From positions 47,707 to 111,706 of the forward strand of contig JAPYRX010000005.1 of assembly GCA_029936815.1 (NCBI GenBank): a DNA stretch of 64,000 nt, written 5' to 3'. Positions 1-10,319 of this stretch are shown here, one piece after another (within the stretch, counting starts at the first letter, position 1; each line of letters starts with the position of its first letter). A program made the position numbers and the translations under genes. The notes beneath the pieces are model-generated. The model saw nothing but the letters and a program-made list of their open reading frames with translations, ran no database searches and had not been told where the DNA came from. The stretch is from Dehalococcoidia bacterium (GTDB lineage: Bacteria > Chloroflexota > Dehalococcoidia > Lucifugimonadales > GCA-002694895).

Positions 1-855
1 TATATATGAGTGAGCCCCAGGGCCAATACCTAAAAATTTATTATTATCCCAATAGTTAAGATTGTGTATACTTTCAAAACCCTTTTTAGCCCAATTAGAA
101 ATTTCATAATTTACGTAATTGTTTTCTTTTAATAACAAGTACAAAATATTAAAAATCTTCAAATATTCTTCCTCATCAATTTCTTTTATCTTATTTTCCT
201 TAACATATTTAAAAAAAGGAGTGTTGGGCTCAATCGTAAAAGAATAAGAAGAAAAATGAGAAGGTTCAAATTCAAGCAAGGTACTAACAGTTTCTTTGAT
301 TTCTTCATGTGTTTGATAAGGTATCCCGTACATTATATCTACACTGAAATTTGTAACGTTATTTGATCTCAAATTATTTAACGAATTGAGAGCTTTCATT
401 CTATCGTGGTTTCTTCCAATAAATTTAAGAGTTTTATCATTCAAACTTTGAATACCCACACTAAATCTAGAAACTCCAGCATTAATATAAGTAGAAATTT
501 TTTCACTACTGAGATCAATAGGATTACATTCAAGAGTTATTTCTGTATTATCAGACACATTAAAATTCTTGCTAATACTTCTTAATATATCTTTAATGTA
601 TTCCGCATCAATCCAAGATGGTGTTCCTCCTCCAAAATATATAGATTTTATATCTTTTTTTTCAAATAGAGAGGCCCATAAATCAATTTCAACTTTCATG
701 GCTTTAATTAAATCAGATGTCAGATTATCTATGTTTGAGTAAGCATTAAAATCACAATAAGGGCATTTTATTTCACAAAAAGGAATGTGAATATATATAC
801 TTTCGAAATTTGTATGTTTATTTTGATTCAGGGTTTTTATCTGATTTTTTATCAT
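1..855 (-). CDS. hemW: HemW-like radical SAM protein (coproporphyrinogen III oxidase-like), 3' end outside window
   Basis: Reverse-strand reading gives MIKNQIKTLNQNKHTNFESIYIHIPFCEIKCPYCDFNAYSNID (CxxxCxxC radical SAM motif) and AGVSRFSVGIQSLNDKTLKF, typical of HemW. In-frame ATG at 855-853. Absent from the ORF track because it runs off the window edge. Confidence 0.85.
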   Translation of the reverse strand, partial: MIKNQIKTLNQNKHTNFESIYIHIPFCEIKCPYCDFNAYSNIDNLTSDLIKAMKVEIDLWASLFEKKDIKSIYFGGGTPSWIDAEYIKDILRSISKNFNVSDNTEITLECNPIDLSSEKISTYINAGVSRFSVGIQSLNDKTLKFIGRNHDRMKALNSLNNLRSNNVTNFSVDIMYGIPYQTHEEIKETVSTLLEFEPSHFSSYSFTIEPNTPFFKYVKENKIKEIDEEEYLKIFNILYLLLKENNYVNYEISNWAKKGFESIHNLNYWDNNKFLGIGPGAHSYI

Positions 856-1138
856 CTTCCTCACGAAATTTGCCATCTATAACTGTCTTTTTGGTTTCCT
901 TATGTTCATTGACAACTTTTTTAGGAGCTAATTTTAACAAAACCATTAATCCAATTGCTAATGCAACCAAATCATCTATCCTGCCTGCAAAAGGAATTAA
1001 ATCTGGTAAAAAATCAACAGGGGAAATTACATAAATTAACGCTAGAGGGATGGCCATTCTTATAATGAACGGAACTCTCTTATCGGTCATTAATTTCCAA
1101 ATCAAACTTATTGAATTAATCAATCTAAATAAAAACAT
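818..1138 (-). CDS. DUF1232 (YkvA-like) small membrane protein
   Basis: IPLALIYVISPVDFLPDLIPFAGRIDDLVAL is the DUF1232 signature. Confidence 0.8.
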   Translation of the reverse strand: MFLFRLINSISLIWKLMTDKRVPFIIRMAIPLALIYVISPVDFLPDLIPFAGRIDDLVALAIGLMVLLKLAPKKVVNEHKETKKTVIDGKFREEDDKKSDKNPESK

Positions 1139-1190
1139 ATAGATTTCTCCTTATAAATAGTATACATTAATTTTACTCGGAGAGCTTATA

Positions 1191-2135
1191 GTGAATTTGC
1201 TAATTTATGGTCAAAATTTATACGATAAAAGTATTTATAAAAAAGACTTTTTAAATAAAAAAATAAATAAAACATATTCTGTATATTTTTTAGATAACAT
1301 GGATTACGAAAAATTTACAAATGAAATAAATTCATTTGACATGTTTGAAACAGAGAAAAATATTGTTATTAAAAAAATTGCCTCTAATAAAATCAAAGAT
1401 GAAACAAAAAAAATTGATAATATTATTTCAGAATATTCGAATCCTAAAACAAATATATTATTTGATATCGATGGTAAACCTGAAAAATCATTTGAGGAAT
1501 CATTTGTATTTAAACAATTTAAGATAAAAACCTTTGATAATCCAATAAATAAAAATGAGGAAATTAGTTGGATTCAAAAACTAGCTCATTCCTATGATTT
1601 GTCAATCGATTATAATGCTGCAAAATATTTAAGTGAAATAAATGATTTTGACAGCCTTAATCTTAGTAATGAAATTATAAAGATTTCACTTCTTTCAATT
1701 CCAAAGTCGGATTCAATTGGATTAAATGAAATAAAAAAGTATAGCTCAAACAATACTCACAAATATAAAATTTTTAATCTAGTAGATGATTTGATAATGC
1801 AAAATGAATACAGATTATATTATCAAATAAAAAATTTCACAGCATCTGGAGCAGGATTTCCTTATCTTGTTGCAATGATATCAAGACAATTAAAAATACT
1901 TGCAACCGTAAAAAGTAAATCTGAAGCAGGGCAAACAATAAATCAAATTAATAAATCACTTAAGCTTCCATCATTCGTAATTAATTCAACATTCAATATG
2001 TCAAACCAAATAAGTATTGAAAGAATAAAAAAACTAAGTAATATATTATTAGAAGAAGATTTAAGATATAAAACCAAATCAATCAGTGACGAAAATATAA
2101 TTTATTCATTGACTTCTAAATTCACTGAACAATAA
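1191..2135 (+). CDS. holA: DNA polymerase III delta subunit
   Basis: 314 aa; HolA-like C-terminal region (YYQIKNFTASGAGFPYLVAMISRQLKILATVK); GTG start. Confidence 0.75.
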   Translation: MNLLIYGQNLYDKSIYKKDFLNKKINKTYSVYFLDNMDYEKFTNEINSFDMFETEKNIVIKKIASNKIKDETKKIDNIISEYSNPKTNILFDIDGKPEKSFEESFVFKQFKIKTFDNPINKNEEISWIQKLAHSYDLSIDYNAAKYLSEINDFDSLNLSNEIIKISLLSIPKSDSIGLNEIKKYSSNNTHKYKIFNLVDDLIMQNEYRLYYQIKNFTASGAGFPYLVAMISRQLKILATVKSKSEAGQTINQINKSLKLPSFVINSTFNMSNQISIERIKKLSNILLEEDLRYKTKSISDENIIYSLTSKFTEQ

Positions 2136-2154
2136 AAATTAAAAGGAGATAAAA

Positions 2155-3177
2155 ATGCAACTCTCAAAATATCCAAGAGTAAAACTTATTCACTCACCTA
2201 CTCCACTTGAATATTTAGATAACTTAACCAAACATTTTGGTGGACCGAAAATATATATCAAAAGAGATGACTGCACTGGGCTAGCTTTTGGAGGTAATAA
2301 ATCAAGAAAACTAGAATTCCTCATGGGAGATGCAATCGCAAATAAATCTGACGTAGTGATAACAGCTGGAGCAGTCCAATCTAATCATTGCAGACAAACA
2401 GCCGCAGCCGCAACAAAACTTGGAATGGAATGTATCATTGTTGCCAAACCTTCTTGGTCAAAAGATTATAATGGGAATCTATTTTTAGATGAATTGCTAG
2501 GAGCAAAACTAGTATTAATCGAAGATGATAATGAAGCTTTAGATCAAGGCGGAAAACTTTCAATGGAAGAAACAATTGACAAATTAATGACTGATCTCAA
2601 AAATGAGGGTAAAAATCCATATTATATACCTGTAGGAGGAAGTAATTCGATTGGTAGCCTTGGGTATATATCAATGACAATGGAACTAGTATCACAGGCT
2701 AATGAAATGGACATTGAAATTGGTAGTATGGTTGCTGCATCTGGAAGTGGCGGAACGCAAACTGGAATGATCCTCGGAGCAGATGTCGAAAAATCCGGCA
2801 TACAAGCTGTAGGAATGGGAATAAGTTCTGATGCTTCAGTAGTTATTCCAAAATTAACAGACCTTTGTAATCAAACTTCAAAATATTATGATCTTGGGCT
2901 TAATTATGAAGAGAAAGACATAATATTCAATGATAACTATATAGGCGAAGGTTATGGAATCCCATCAGAAGAAATGATCGAAGCTGTAAAATTACTTGCT
3001 CGTAAAGAAGGTATAATCCTAGATCCAGTATATTCTGGTAAAGCATTTGCCGGCATGGTTGATCTTATCAAAAAAGGATATTTCGATAATTCAAAAGCTG
3101 TAGTTTTTATTCATACTGGTGGAACACCTGCTTTATTTGTTTATTCAGAAAGCTTCAGAGAATATTTACAAGCTTAA
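2155..3177 (+). CDS. PLP-dependent D-cysteine desulfhydrase / ACC deaminase family
   Basis: IKRDDCTGLAFGGNKSRKLEFLMGDA and TAGAVQSNHCRQTAAAA; strong Shine-Dalgarno (aaaaggagataaaaatg). Confidence 0.9.
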   Translation: MQLSKYPRVKLIHSPTPLEYLDNLTKHFGGPKIYIKRDDCTGLAFGGNKSRKLEFLMGDAIANKSDVVITAGAVQSNHCRQTAAAATKLGMECIIVAKPSWSKDYNGNLFLDELLGAKLVLIEDDNEALDQGGKLSMEETIDKLMTDLKNEGKNPYYIPVGGSNSIGSLGYISMTMELVSQANEMDIEIGSMVAASGSGGTQTGMILGADVEKSGIQAVGMGISSDASVVIPKLTDLCNQTSKYYDLGLNYEEKDIIFNDNYIGEGYGIPSEEMIEAVKLLARKEGIILDPVYSGKAFAGMVDLIKKGYFDNSKAVVFIHTGGTPALFVYSESFREYLQA

Positions 3178-3825
3178 TCACAATAGACTAACAGGATTAT
3201 ATTTACCAAATTTAATTTGATAAATAAGGTCTGTTGTATCTTTAATATCATCAGATCCAAATTCTGTGGCCCAAGTACCAACATCTTTTGTAAGATGGCA
3301 ATCACTAGAACCAACCATGGTTGATTTAGTCTTCTCAGCAAGTTTTTTAGAAAAATGATTCTGAAAATCCGTTCCTCTTCCATTATTCACTTCGATAGCA
3401 TCAATATATTCAAGAACTTTTGATTTTGAAATAAGTTCTAGTCGATTTTGAAATTCTTCTTTTGTCATTTTTTCGTTTTCATTAATAACTCTCCTATAAG
3501 GATGAGCCCAAATAAGTGCACCTTTGTTTTTATTTACTTCATCATATAAAAATTCTATTCTATGCATTCCAAATTTGTATTCATTAATTCCAAATGTTAT
3601 GATGTGTCCTATATCTGTATTTATTTCTGCTCCAATAAAAATTTTGATATTTATTTTTTGGGATATCAAAACGATTTCATCCAATAAATGTTGATCAACA
3701 AAAGATTCGTGATCAGTTATGCATATGCCATCTATACCTTTGTTTTTGGATAGCTTGGCGATATTTTCAATTGTTAGTAGCGAGTCATCGGAATAAATAG
3801 AATGACAATGTAAATCAATAATCAT
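3178..3825 (-). CDS. PHP domain metal-dependent phosphoesterase
   Basis: MIIDLHCHSIYSDDSLLTIENIAKLSKNKGIDGICITDHES; PHP motifs. Confidence 0.9.
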   Translation of the reverse strand: MIIDLHCHSIYSDDSLLTIENIAKLSKNKGIDGICITDHESFVDQHLLDEIVLISQKINIKIFIGAEINTDIGHIITFGINEYKFGMHRIEFLYDEVNKNKGALIWAHPYRRVINENEKMTKEEFQNRLELISKSKVLEYIDAIEVNNGRGTDFQNHFSKKLAEKTKSTMVGSSDCHLTKDVGTWATEFGSDDIKDTTDLIYQIKFGKYNPVSLL

Positions 3826-3861
3826 ATTTTTATTCTATAAAAGATTGACGCAAAATGTAAG

Positions 3862-3882
3862 CTTGAGTCGAGTCGTGTCAAG
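3862..3882. promoter_or_regulatory. HAIR-like inverted repeat (possible HspR operator) upstream of clpC
   Basis: CTTGAGT-cgagtcg-TGTCAAG; matches HAIR consensus CTTGAGT-N7-ACTCAAG at 12 of 14 positions. Confidence 0.45.
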
Positions 3883-3889
3883 AAATATA

Positions 3890-3918
3890 TTGACAAAAGA
3901 AGCAAGATAACGTATTCT
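3890..3918 (+). promoter_or_regulatory. Sigma70-type promoter of clpC
   Basis: TTGACA (3890-3895), 17-nt spacer, TATTCT (3913-3918); ATG at 3958. Confidence 0.7.
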
Positions 3919-3957
3919 TTAGATAATAACTTTTATATTACAGGTCAGAGGATATTA

Positions 3958-6411
3958 ATGGTCTTTAAAGAATCAGATTTTACTAAAGAAGCGCAGGCTG
4001 TTCTTCATTTGTCGCAAGAACTAATGTGGAAATATAAACATAGCCAATGGGATCCTGAGCATATATTGTTAGCACTTTTGGAACATGAAAAAGGTGTGCC
4101 AATGTTAATTTTCGAAAAATTAAATACAGCAAGTAAATCATTAAGAAATAGATTGATATCAGCAATGGAATCCACTATAGGAATGCGTTACCCATCTTCT
4201 CAAGTTTATGCTTCTCCAAGATTAGAAGCTTTACTTGAGAGATCTAAATCAGAAAGTAAACGCTTACAAGACGATTTTATAAGTACAGAACATTTTCTGA
4301 TTGCATTATGCCAAGAACAACAAGGGCTTGTTGTAAGGGTATTTAGGGAATTTAATATTGAAATTGAAAAAGTGTATAAAGCTCTGCAAAAAATAAGAGG
4401 TGGGCACAGAGTAAAAGATGAAAATGCTGAACAAAAATATCAATCTCTTGATAGATATACAACAGATTTAACAAATCTTGCCTCAAGAGGAAAATTAGAC
4501 CCAGTATCCGGCAGAGAAAGTGAAATATCACGAGTAATACAAACATTAATTAGAAGATCAAAAAACAACCCTGTACTAATTGGTGGCCCAGGAGTTGGTA
4601 AAACTGCTATAGCAGAAGCATTAGCCCAAAAAATTGCTGATAATGATGTCCCAAAAATATTAAAAAACAAAAAAATATTAGCATTAGATATGGGTGCTTT
4701 AATAGCAGGAAGTAAATTCAGAGGCGAATTTGAGGAAAGATTAAAAGCTGTGATGGACGAAATCAAAAGCTCTAATGGGAATGTAATTCTATTCATAGAT
4801 GAACTTCATACTGTAGTTGGAGCTGGTTCAGCAGAAGGAGCAATTGACGCAAGTAATCTTATGAAACCTTCTTTATCAAGAGGAGAATTGCAATGTATGG
4901 GAGCAACAACCGAAGCTGAGTACAAAAAATATATAGAAAAAGATGGAGCTCTAGAAAGAAGGTTTCAACCAGTTATTGTTGATGAACCTTCAAATGAATT
5001 AGCTGTTGAGATGCTAGAATCTTTAAGACCAAAATTAGAAGATCATCATAATGTAACTATAGAAAAAAATTCATTAGTATCAGCAGTAAAGTTAGGACAA
5101 AGATATATTAGTGGAAGATTACTTCCTGACAAAGCTATAGATTTAATCGATGAAACTTCTGCCAGGTTACGTATTGAAAACAAAGATGATGATTTTAATA
5201 TAGATATTTCAGATAAACAACATGAGATATCAGATCTTAAAGAAGATGAATATGAAGCATCAAAATTAGAAGATTACAAATTGGCAGGAGAATTAAAGGA
5301 TAAGAGGATTAAATTAGAAAATACACTGAAATCTGTAAAAACCGAAACTTTGGAAAATAAAAAATTAGTTTTAACATCTGAAGAAATTGCTAAAACTGTT
5401 TCAATATGGACAGGCATTCCAATTACAAATCTTATGAATGATGAATCAAAAAAATTAATGAAAATTGAAAAATATCTTCATAAAAGAGTAGTAGGTCAGA
5501 ATAATGCAGTAAAATCTATTTCAGATGCATTGAGAAGATCTAGAGCTGGATTAAAAGATCCTTCAAAACCAATTGGTAGTTTTCTTTTTATGGGGCCTAC
5601 CGGAGTTGGAAAAACAGAATTAGCAAAAGCATTATCTGAATTTATGTTTGATGATGAATCTAACATGATCAGAATAGACATGTCCGAATACATTGAAAAA
5701 CATAGCGTTTCTAGACTCATAGGTTCACCTCCAGGATATGTTGGATTTGATGAAGGTGGACAACTCACAGAAAGCGTAAGAAAAAGACCATACAGAGTAA
5801 TTTTGTTTGATGAAATTGAAAAGGCACATCCAGATATTTTTAATATATTATTACAAATATTGGATGACGGAAGACTAACAGATGGACATGGAAGAACAGT
5901 TGATTTTACAAACACTATTATTATTATGACCAGTAATCTTATTACTGCAGATAACATGACAAATAATTTTGGATTTGTTCAAAATTTAACTGATCAGGAA
6001 GCTGTAAAACAAAGATCATCAATTGACAAAGTTTTAAAAGGTTCTTTCAGACCAGAATTCATAAATAGAATAGATGAAATCATTGTATTTGAGAAACTTA
6101 AAAAAGATGAACTGACGCACATTGCTGACATAATTATCAGAGATATTCAGATTAGATTAGATGAGAAAAAAATCAAGATCTCATTAACTGAATCAGCAAA
6201 AGAATTATTGATTGAAGAAGGCTACGACGAAGAATTTGGAGCAAGGCCATTAAAAAGATTAATTCAAAGAAAAATTGAAAATGAAATTTCATCTATGATA
6301 ATTTCAAAAACATTATCTAAAAATGCAACTGTCAAAATAAATTCAAAAGATGGAAAATTAGAATTTAAAAAACAAAATTCAAAAAGTAAATCTAAATCTT
6401 CAGTGACATAA
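3958..6411 (+). CDS. clpC: ClpC/ClpB-family AAA+ ATPase
   Basis: 817 aa with Clp N-domain, two Walker A motifs ([16 protein letters not shown]) and a short middle domain as in ClpC. Confidence 0.92.
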   Translation: MVFKESDFTKEAQAVLHLSQELMWKYKHSQWDPEHILLALLEHEKGVPMLIFEKLNTASKSLRNRLISAMESTIGMRYPSSQVYASPRLEALLERSKSESKRLQDDFISTEHFLIALCQEQQGLVVRVFREFNIEIEKVYKALQKIRGGHRVKDENAEQKYQSLDRYTTDLTNLASRGKLDPVSGRESEISRVIQTLIRRSKNNPVLIGGPGVGKTAIAEALAQKIADNDVPKILKNKKILALDMGALIAGSKFRGEFEERLKAVMDEIKSSNGNVILFIDELHTVVGAGSAEGAIDASNLMKPSLSRGELQCMGATTEAEYKKYIEKDGALERRFQPVIVDEPSNELAVEMLESLRPKLEDHHNVTIEKNSLVSAVKLGQRYISGRLLPDKAIDLIDETSARLRIENKDDDFNIDISDKQHEISDLKEDEYEASKLEDYKLAGELKDKRIKLENTLKSVKTETLENKKLVLTSEEIAKTVSIWTGIPITNLMNDESKKLMKIEKYLHKRVVGQNNAVKSISDALRRSRAGLKDPSKPIGSFLFMGPTGVGKTELAKALSEFMFDDESNMIRIDMSEYIEKHSVSRLIGSPPGYVGFDEGGQLTESVRKRPYRVILFDEIEKAHPDIFNILLQILDDGRLTDGHGRTVDFTNTIIIMTSNLITADNMTNNFGFVQNLTDQEAVKQRSSIDKVLKGSFRPEFINRIDEIIVFEKLKKDELTHIADIIIRDIQIRLDEKKIKISLTESAKELLIEEGYDEEFGARPLKRLIQRKIENEISSMIISKTLSKNATVKINSKDGKLEFKKQNSKSKSKSSVT

Positions 6412-6458
6412 TTCACTTTAGTTTACTTAAGTGTTATAATCTTTTTTATTCTTAATTT

Positions 6459-6533
6459 TCCGCAGTAGCTCAGTGGTAGAGCAATCGGCTGTTAACCGAT
6501 CGGTCGTAGGTTCGAATCCTACCTGCGGAGCCA
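6459..6533 (+). tRNA. tRNA-Asn(GTT), CCA encoded
   Basis: Acceptor TCCGCAG/CTGCGGA, anticodon loop ctGTTaa, T-loop GGTTCGAATCC, terminal GCCA. Confidence 0.95.
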
Positions 6534-6545
6534 CTAAAATAAGTA

Positions 6546-6902
6546 TTAAGCTCTACGTAAATTTTGGAAATAATTTTCCCATGCTTTATCTCCTTTTCTC
6601 CTTGGAATCAAATGGAAATGAAGATGAAATACTGTTTGTCCTGCGACTTTGCCATTATTAATGAATATATTAAATCCCTCTACTGTAGAATCATTTGAAG
6701 AAACTTCTTCTTTCCTGGAAATAATTAATTGCTTAATTGAAATAAGTTCTTCATCACTTAATTCAAAAAATGTCTCTATTTCTCTTTTTGGAATAATTAA
6801 AGTATGGCCTTCAGAGGCAGGAAAAATATCAAGTATTGCAAAAGAAAGTTGGTTGCTTGAAACCCGTTTGTCTTCAGGAATATTACTAAATATACTACTC
6901 AT
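6546..6902 (-). CDS. HIT family protein
   Basis: FNIFINNGKVAGQTVFHLHFHLIPRRKGD; HxHxH motif. Confidence 0.93.
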   Translation of the reverse strand: MSSIFSNIPEDKRVSSNQLSFAILDIFPASEGHTLIIPKREIETFFELSDEELISIKQLIISRKEEVSSNDSTVEGFNIFINNGKVAGQTVFHLHFHLIPRRKGDKAWENYFQNLRRA

Positions 6903-6957
6903 ATCATTGTCCCCTTCTATGTGTTAACATAATCAACATTAATTATATCCTATACAA

Positions 6958-7863
6958 ATGAACAAGTACTTTTCAAAAGAAAATAATGCGTTTGTACTTG
7001 GATTTATTGGGGTTCTGATTTTTGCCCTTACACTTCCAATCACCAAACATTTAACCCAAGCAGAATTCACATCTTTAGAAATAGGATTTGGGCGAGGATT
7101 TTTAGCAGGAGTAGCATCAGTATTTATACTTTTATTTAAAGGGCAATTTAAAAGAAGTAATCTACCAAATATTTCAGATATTAAAAAACTTATCATTACT
7201 GCTATTGGTGTAGTTTTTGCTTTTCCAATTTTTACAGCAGTAGCTATGCAAACCATACCTGCTGGTAATGGTGGAATTGTATTAGCAGCAGTTCCGTTAT
7301 CAGTAGCAATATTTGCAGGGATTTTGTCTGATGAAAAACCTTCGAATAGGTTTTGGGGAGTAGCTGTAATTGGATTTATAACCGTAATAATTTTCAGACT
7401 TTTAACTAATGACTCGTCATTTACTGATATAGGATTTGGAGATTTCGGATTACTTGGCTGCGTAATTATTGGAGGAATGGGATATTCTCAGGGAGGAATT
7501 TTAGGTAAAACAATGAGTGGATGGAAAGTAATATGCTGGGCCCTTGTTATAAGCCTTCCTATAGTTTTCCCATTAACATTAATTAATTTTGACTTTACTC
7601 ATTTAACACAAGTTGCCAATGATTCAATAACTACAATCTTGCTATTTGCATTCTTATGTCTTTTCAATAATCTCATTGGTTTCTTTTTCTTCTATGAAGG
7701 CCTGGGAAAAGGTGGCGTGGCCAGGGTCAGTCAATTAGATCTATTGAGACCATTTTTCACTTTCTTCTTCTCAGTAGTATTCTTGGGAGAGAGTATGTCT
7801 TTCCTCTCTATTTTCTTTTTAATCTTAATTATCGGTATTGTATACTTAAGTAAAAAAGCTTAA
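6958..7863 (+). CDS. EamA/DMT family transporter
   Basis: 301 aa, ~10 hydrophobic segments with EamA-like repeats. Confidence 0.8.
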   Translation: MNKYFSKENNAFVLGFIGVLIFALTLPITKHLTQAEFTSLEIGFGRGFLAGVASVFILLFKGQFKRSNLPNISDIKKLIITAIGVVFAFPIFTAVAMQTIPAGNGGIVLAAVPLSVAIFAGILSDEKPSNRFWGVAVIGFITVIIFRLLTNDSSFTDIGFGDFGLLGCVIIGGMGYSQGGILGKTMSGWKVICWALVISLPIVFPLTLINFDFTHLTQVANDSITTILLFAFLCLFNNLIGFFFFYEGLGKGGVARVSQLDLLRPFFTFFFSVVFLGESMSFLSIFFLILIIGIVYLSKKA

Positions 7864-7866
7864 GAA

Positions 7867-8550
7867 ATGCCCAATCAAAATAATTTTGAACAATTTTATT
7901 CGGAAATGATCACCTGTATCAAATGCAGTAGATTGGTAACTTTTAGAGAAAAAATAGCCACAGAAAAACGTAAGCAATATATAGATGAAGAATATTGGGG
8001 GAAACCGGTACCAGGGTACGGAGATATTAATGCAGAAATTCTCTTTGTTGGGTTGGCACCTGCGGCACATGGTGGGAACAGAACAGGAAGAGTGTTTACA
8101 GGAGATAAATCAGCTGATTTTTTAATGAAATGTATGGACCGTACAGGCTTAGCTAATCAGATCAATTCTGACTATCTGGATGATGGACTTATATTAAATA
8201 ATGCCTATATGACTGTTATGCTAAAATGCGTACCTCCTCAAGATAAGCCTTCGCCACTCGAATTGAAAACTTGTTTTAGTTATTTTAACCAGGAAATGAA
8301 ATTACTTAAAAATCTTAAAACGATCGTAGCACTAGGAAAGATAGCTTTTGACGGCACACTAAAATATTTCAAACAGTTTGATGATTTAAAAACAAAAGAC
8401 TTTCCATTTGGGCATGGAAAGTCATATAAAATGCCTAATGGAATAAACTTGCTAGGCTGCTATCACCCTAGCCCAAGAAATGTTAATACCGGGAAATTAA
8501 ATTTCGAGATGATGACTAGTCTTTTCAGGAATATAAGTAACAAGATATAA
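7867..8550 (+). CDS. Type-5 uracil-DNA glycosylase (UdgB-like)
   Basis: CIKCSRLV..., VPGYGDINAEILFVGLAPAAHGGNRTGRVFTGDKSADFL; GCYHPSPRNVNTGKL. Confidence 0.88.
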   Translation: MPNQNNFEQFYSEMITCIKCSRLVTFREKIATEKRKQYIDEEYWGKPVPGYGDINAEILFVGLAPAAHGGNRTGRVFTGDKSADFLMKCMDRTGLANQINSDYLDDGLILNNAYMTVMLKCVPPQDKPSPLELKTCFSYFNQEMKLLKNLKTIVALGKIAFDGTLKYFKQFDDLKTKDFPFGHGKSYKMPNGINLLGCYHPSPRNVNTGKLNFEMMTSLFRNISNKI

Positions 8551-8573
8551 AATTTTGATTAATCATATATAAA

Positions 8574-8602
8574 TTGAATAAAACGAACAAATGTTCTAAA
8601 AT
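8574..8602 (+). promoter_or_regulatory. Promoter of nurA-herA operon
   Basis: TTGAAT (8574-8579), 17-nt spacer, TAAAAT (8597-8602); ATG at 8609. Confidence 0.5.
8584..8597. promoter_or_regulatory. LexA-type SOS box
   Basis: CGAACAAATGTTCT = perfect GAAC-N4-GTTC, inside the promoter spacer and overlapping the first base of the -10. Confidence 0.65.
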
Positions 8603-8608
8603 AAGATT

Positions 8609-9694
8609 ATGAAAATAGAAAAAACAGTTAAATATATATCAGGACTAGCCAAGCAACTGCAACAGGAAATTTCAATGAAAACGAATGTTGCTAGTTCATT
8701 ACAACATGAAATCAGTGCGAATTCAAAAACTATATTGGAAAACACAAGAAATGGAAATGATAAACAAGCTACCTACTCTGATTTAAATACAGCTATCCCA
8801 GTAACTGCTGTTGAAAAAAATATTTCAGTATTTGGTGCTGATGGATCAAGCATAGAAGCTGACAGAGAATTACCATTAGAATTTTCAGCAATAAATATTG
8901 GATATATAAATATAAATTATGGTGATAACGCTAATGCAGATTTTGACGAATCACTTACATTTTACCCTGATAACAAAGATATTCCAGAAGTAGACAGAAA
9001 ATTATTGTCTGATATAAATGCTATGAGTGCATTAAGGCATGTATTAGAAATTGAATACCTTATTGGGAAAATGGAGGAAAGTAAAAGTAATAATATTAAA
9101 CTAGGATTTGTAGATGGTAATTTATACCCAAATTTTGCACTTGCACATATTACTAATATAACTTTCAAACAATTTTTATATAAAAGACTGGATGAAGTTG
9201 CTGAAAAAATAATAAATTTATCACAACAAAACGCTTATATTATTTCATATAATAGCAGCCCAAATTCAATTCACATTTCATCAAAGATGAAGGGTAAGTT
9301 TGCAGAAGAACTTAGTGATTCTGAATTATTTGATAACCTACTCAATATAAATGAAAGATCTGATATATTCACTGAAATATCTGAAGAAGAAAACAATAAC
9401 TTAAAACCAATATCATTTGTATTTACAAAAAATTACAAAGAGTTATCCAAAATAGAATTTTTAAAAGACACTATTAACTTAGAGACCATGGACAAAATCC
9501 ATGGAATCATTTTATCCCAGGTAGAAAAAGGCCGAGGATACCCAAAGATATTAATTGAAAGCCATGAACATGCTGTTATATCACAATCTGACAGAGCGGC
9601 AATAAACACACTTATTGAGAGAGAGTTGAATTTATTAAACATAAATTATAAAACATCACAAAAGCAACAATCTAAACAAACAAGAAATATTTAA
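8609..9694 (+). CDS. nurA: NurA domain nuclease
   Basis: NurA-type VFGADGSSIEADRELPLEFSAINIGYI motif; C-terminal KGRGYPKILIESHEHAVIS; followed by HerA. Confidence 0.85.
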   Translation: MKIEKTVKYISGLAKQLQQEISMKTNVASSLQHEISANSKTILENTRNGNDKQATYSDLNTAIPVTAVEKNISVFGADGSSIEADRELPLEFSAINIGYININYGDNANADFDESLTFYPDNKDIPEVDRKLLSDINAMSALRHVLEIEYLIGKMEESKSNNIKLGFVDGNLYPNFALAHITNITFKQFLYKRLDEVAEKIINLSQQNAYIISYNSSPNSIHISSKMKGKFAEELSDSELFDNLLNINERSDIFTEISEEENNNLKPISFVFTKNYKELSKIEFLKDTINLETMDKIHGIILSQVEKGRGYPKILIESHEHAVISQSDRAAINTLIERELNLLNINYKTSQKQQSKQTRNI

Positions 9695-9710
9695 CTAAAG
9701 GTAAACATAT

Positions 9711-10319
9711 ATGGATAATGGAAAAATAATAGGCGAAATAATAGAAGTATCAAGTAGATACTGTATTGCTCAATCGTATGAGTTATATGGATGCCCACCT
9801 ATAGGAGATATAGTTAAGTGTACGGACGATAAAAATGAAGGTATTTTTGGTGTGGTGACTAATATATCAACGACAAGTATAGATCCTGGAAGAAGGCCAA
9901 ATCCTAAAGGGCCTGGGTTTGAAAATGTTACAGATATTTACAAAGAAAATCCGGAAATTAGACATCTTATGAAAACAGAATTTAATATAACTTTCATGGG
10001 ATTCAAAAATTTTAATAAATTCTCAATTTCTATTCCCCCTACCCCACCTAAGATTTTTAGTTTCATACATGCTGTTGGAGAAGATGAACTTACAACATTA
10101 TTTTCTGATTCAAACTTAATCAAGTTTATAGTTAATTCAAACATGGATCTAAAGGATGATGTTATCACTCTAACTATTAATAAATATCTTAATTATAAAA
10201 AATCAAATAAAGATGAATTGATCAGATTTACCAACTTATTAGCACAAGCGTTACCAGATCAGATTCAAAGAATAACTAACATAATAAACAATCTTCAAAT
10301 TGAGGAGGATCTAAATTGA
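9711..10319 (+). CDS. HAS-barrel-like protein associated with HerA-NurA
   Basis: 202 aa; N-terminal GKIIGEIIEVSSRYCIAQSYELYGCPPIGDIVKC; stop overlaps start of herA. Confidence 0.55.
   Translation: MDNGKIIGEIIEVSSRYCIAQSYELYGCPPIGDIVKCTDDKNEGIFGVVTNISTTSIDPGRRPNPKGPGFENVTDIYKENPEIRHLMKTEFNITFMGFKNFNKFSISIPPTPPKIFSFIHAVGEDELTTLFSDSNLIKFIVNSNMDLKDDVITLTINKYLNYKKSNKDELIRFTNLLAQALPDQIQRITNIINNLQIEEDLN

Noticed and set aside
3841-3957. CIRCE (HrcA) or CtsR operator upstream of clpC
   Set aside because: Neither TTAGCACTC-N9-GAGTGCTAA nor a tandem GGTCAAA heptad is present; the HAIR-like repeat is a better match.
4440-5957. Antisense ORFs 4440..4796 and 5496..5957 within clpC
   Set aside because: Mirror-image ORFs of a conserved Clp gene; low-complexity, no recognisable domain.
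6473-6661. 62-aa ORF starting inside tRNA-Asn (MVEQSAVNRSVVGSNPTCG...)
   Set aside because: Typical false ORF from translating a tRNA; no independent support.
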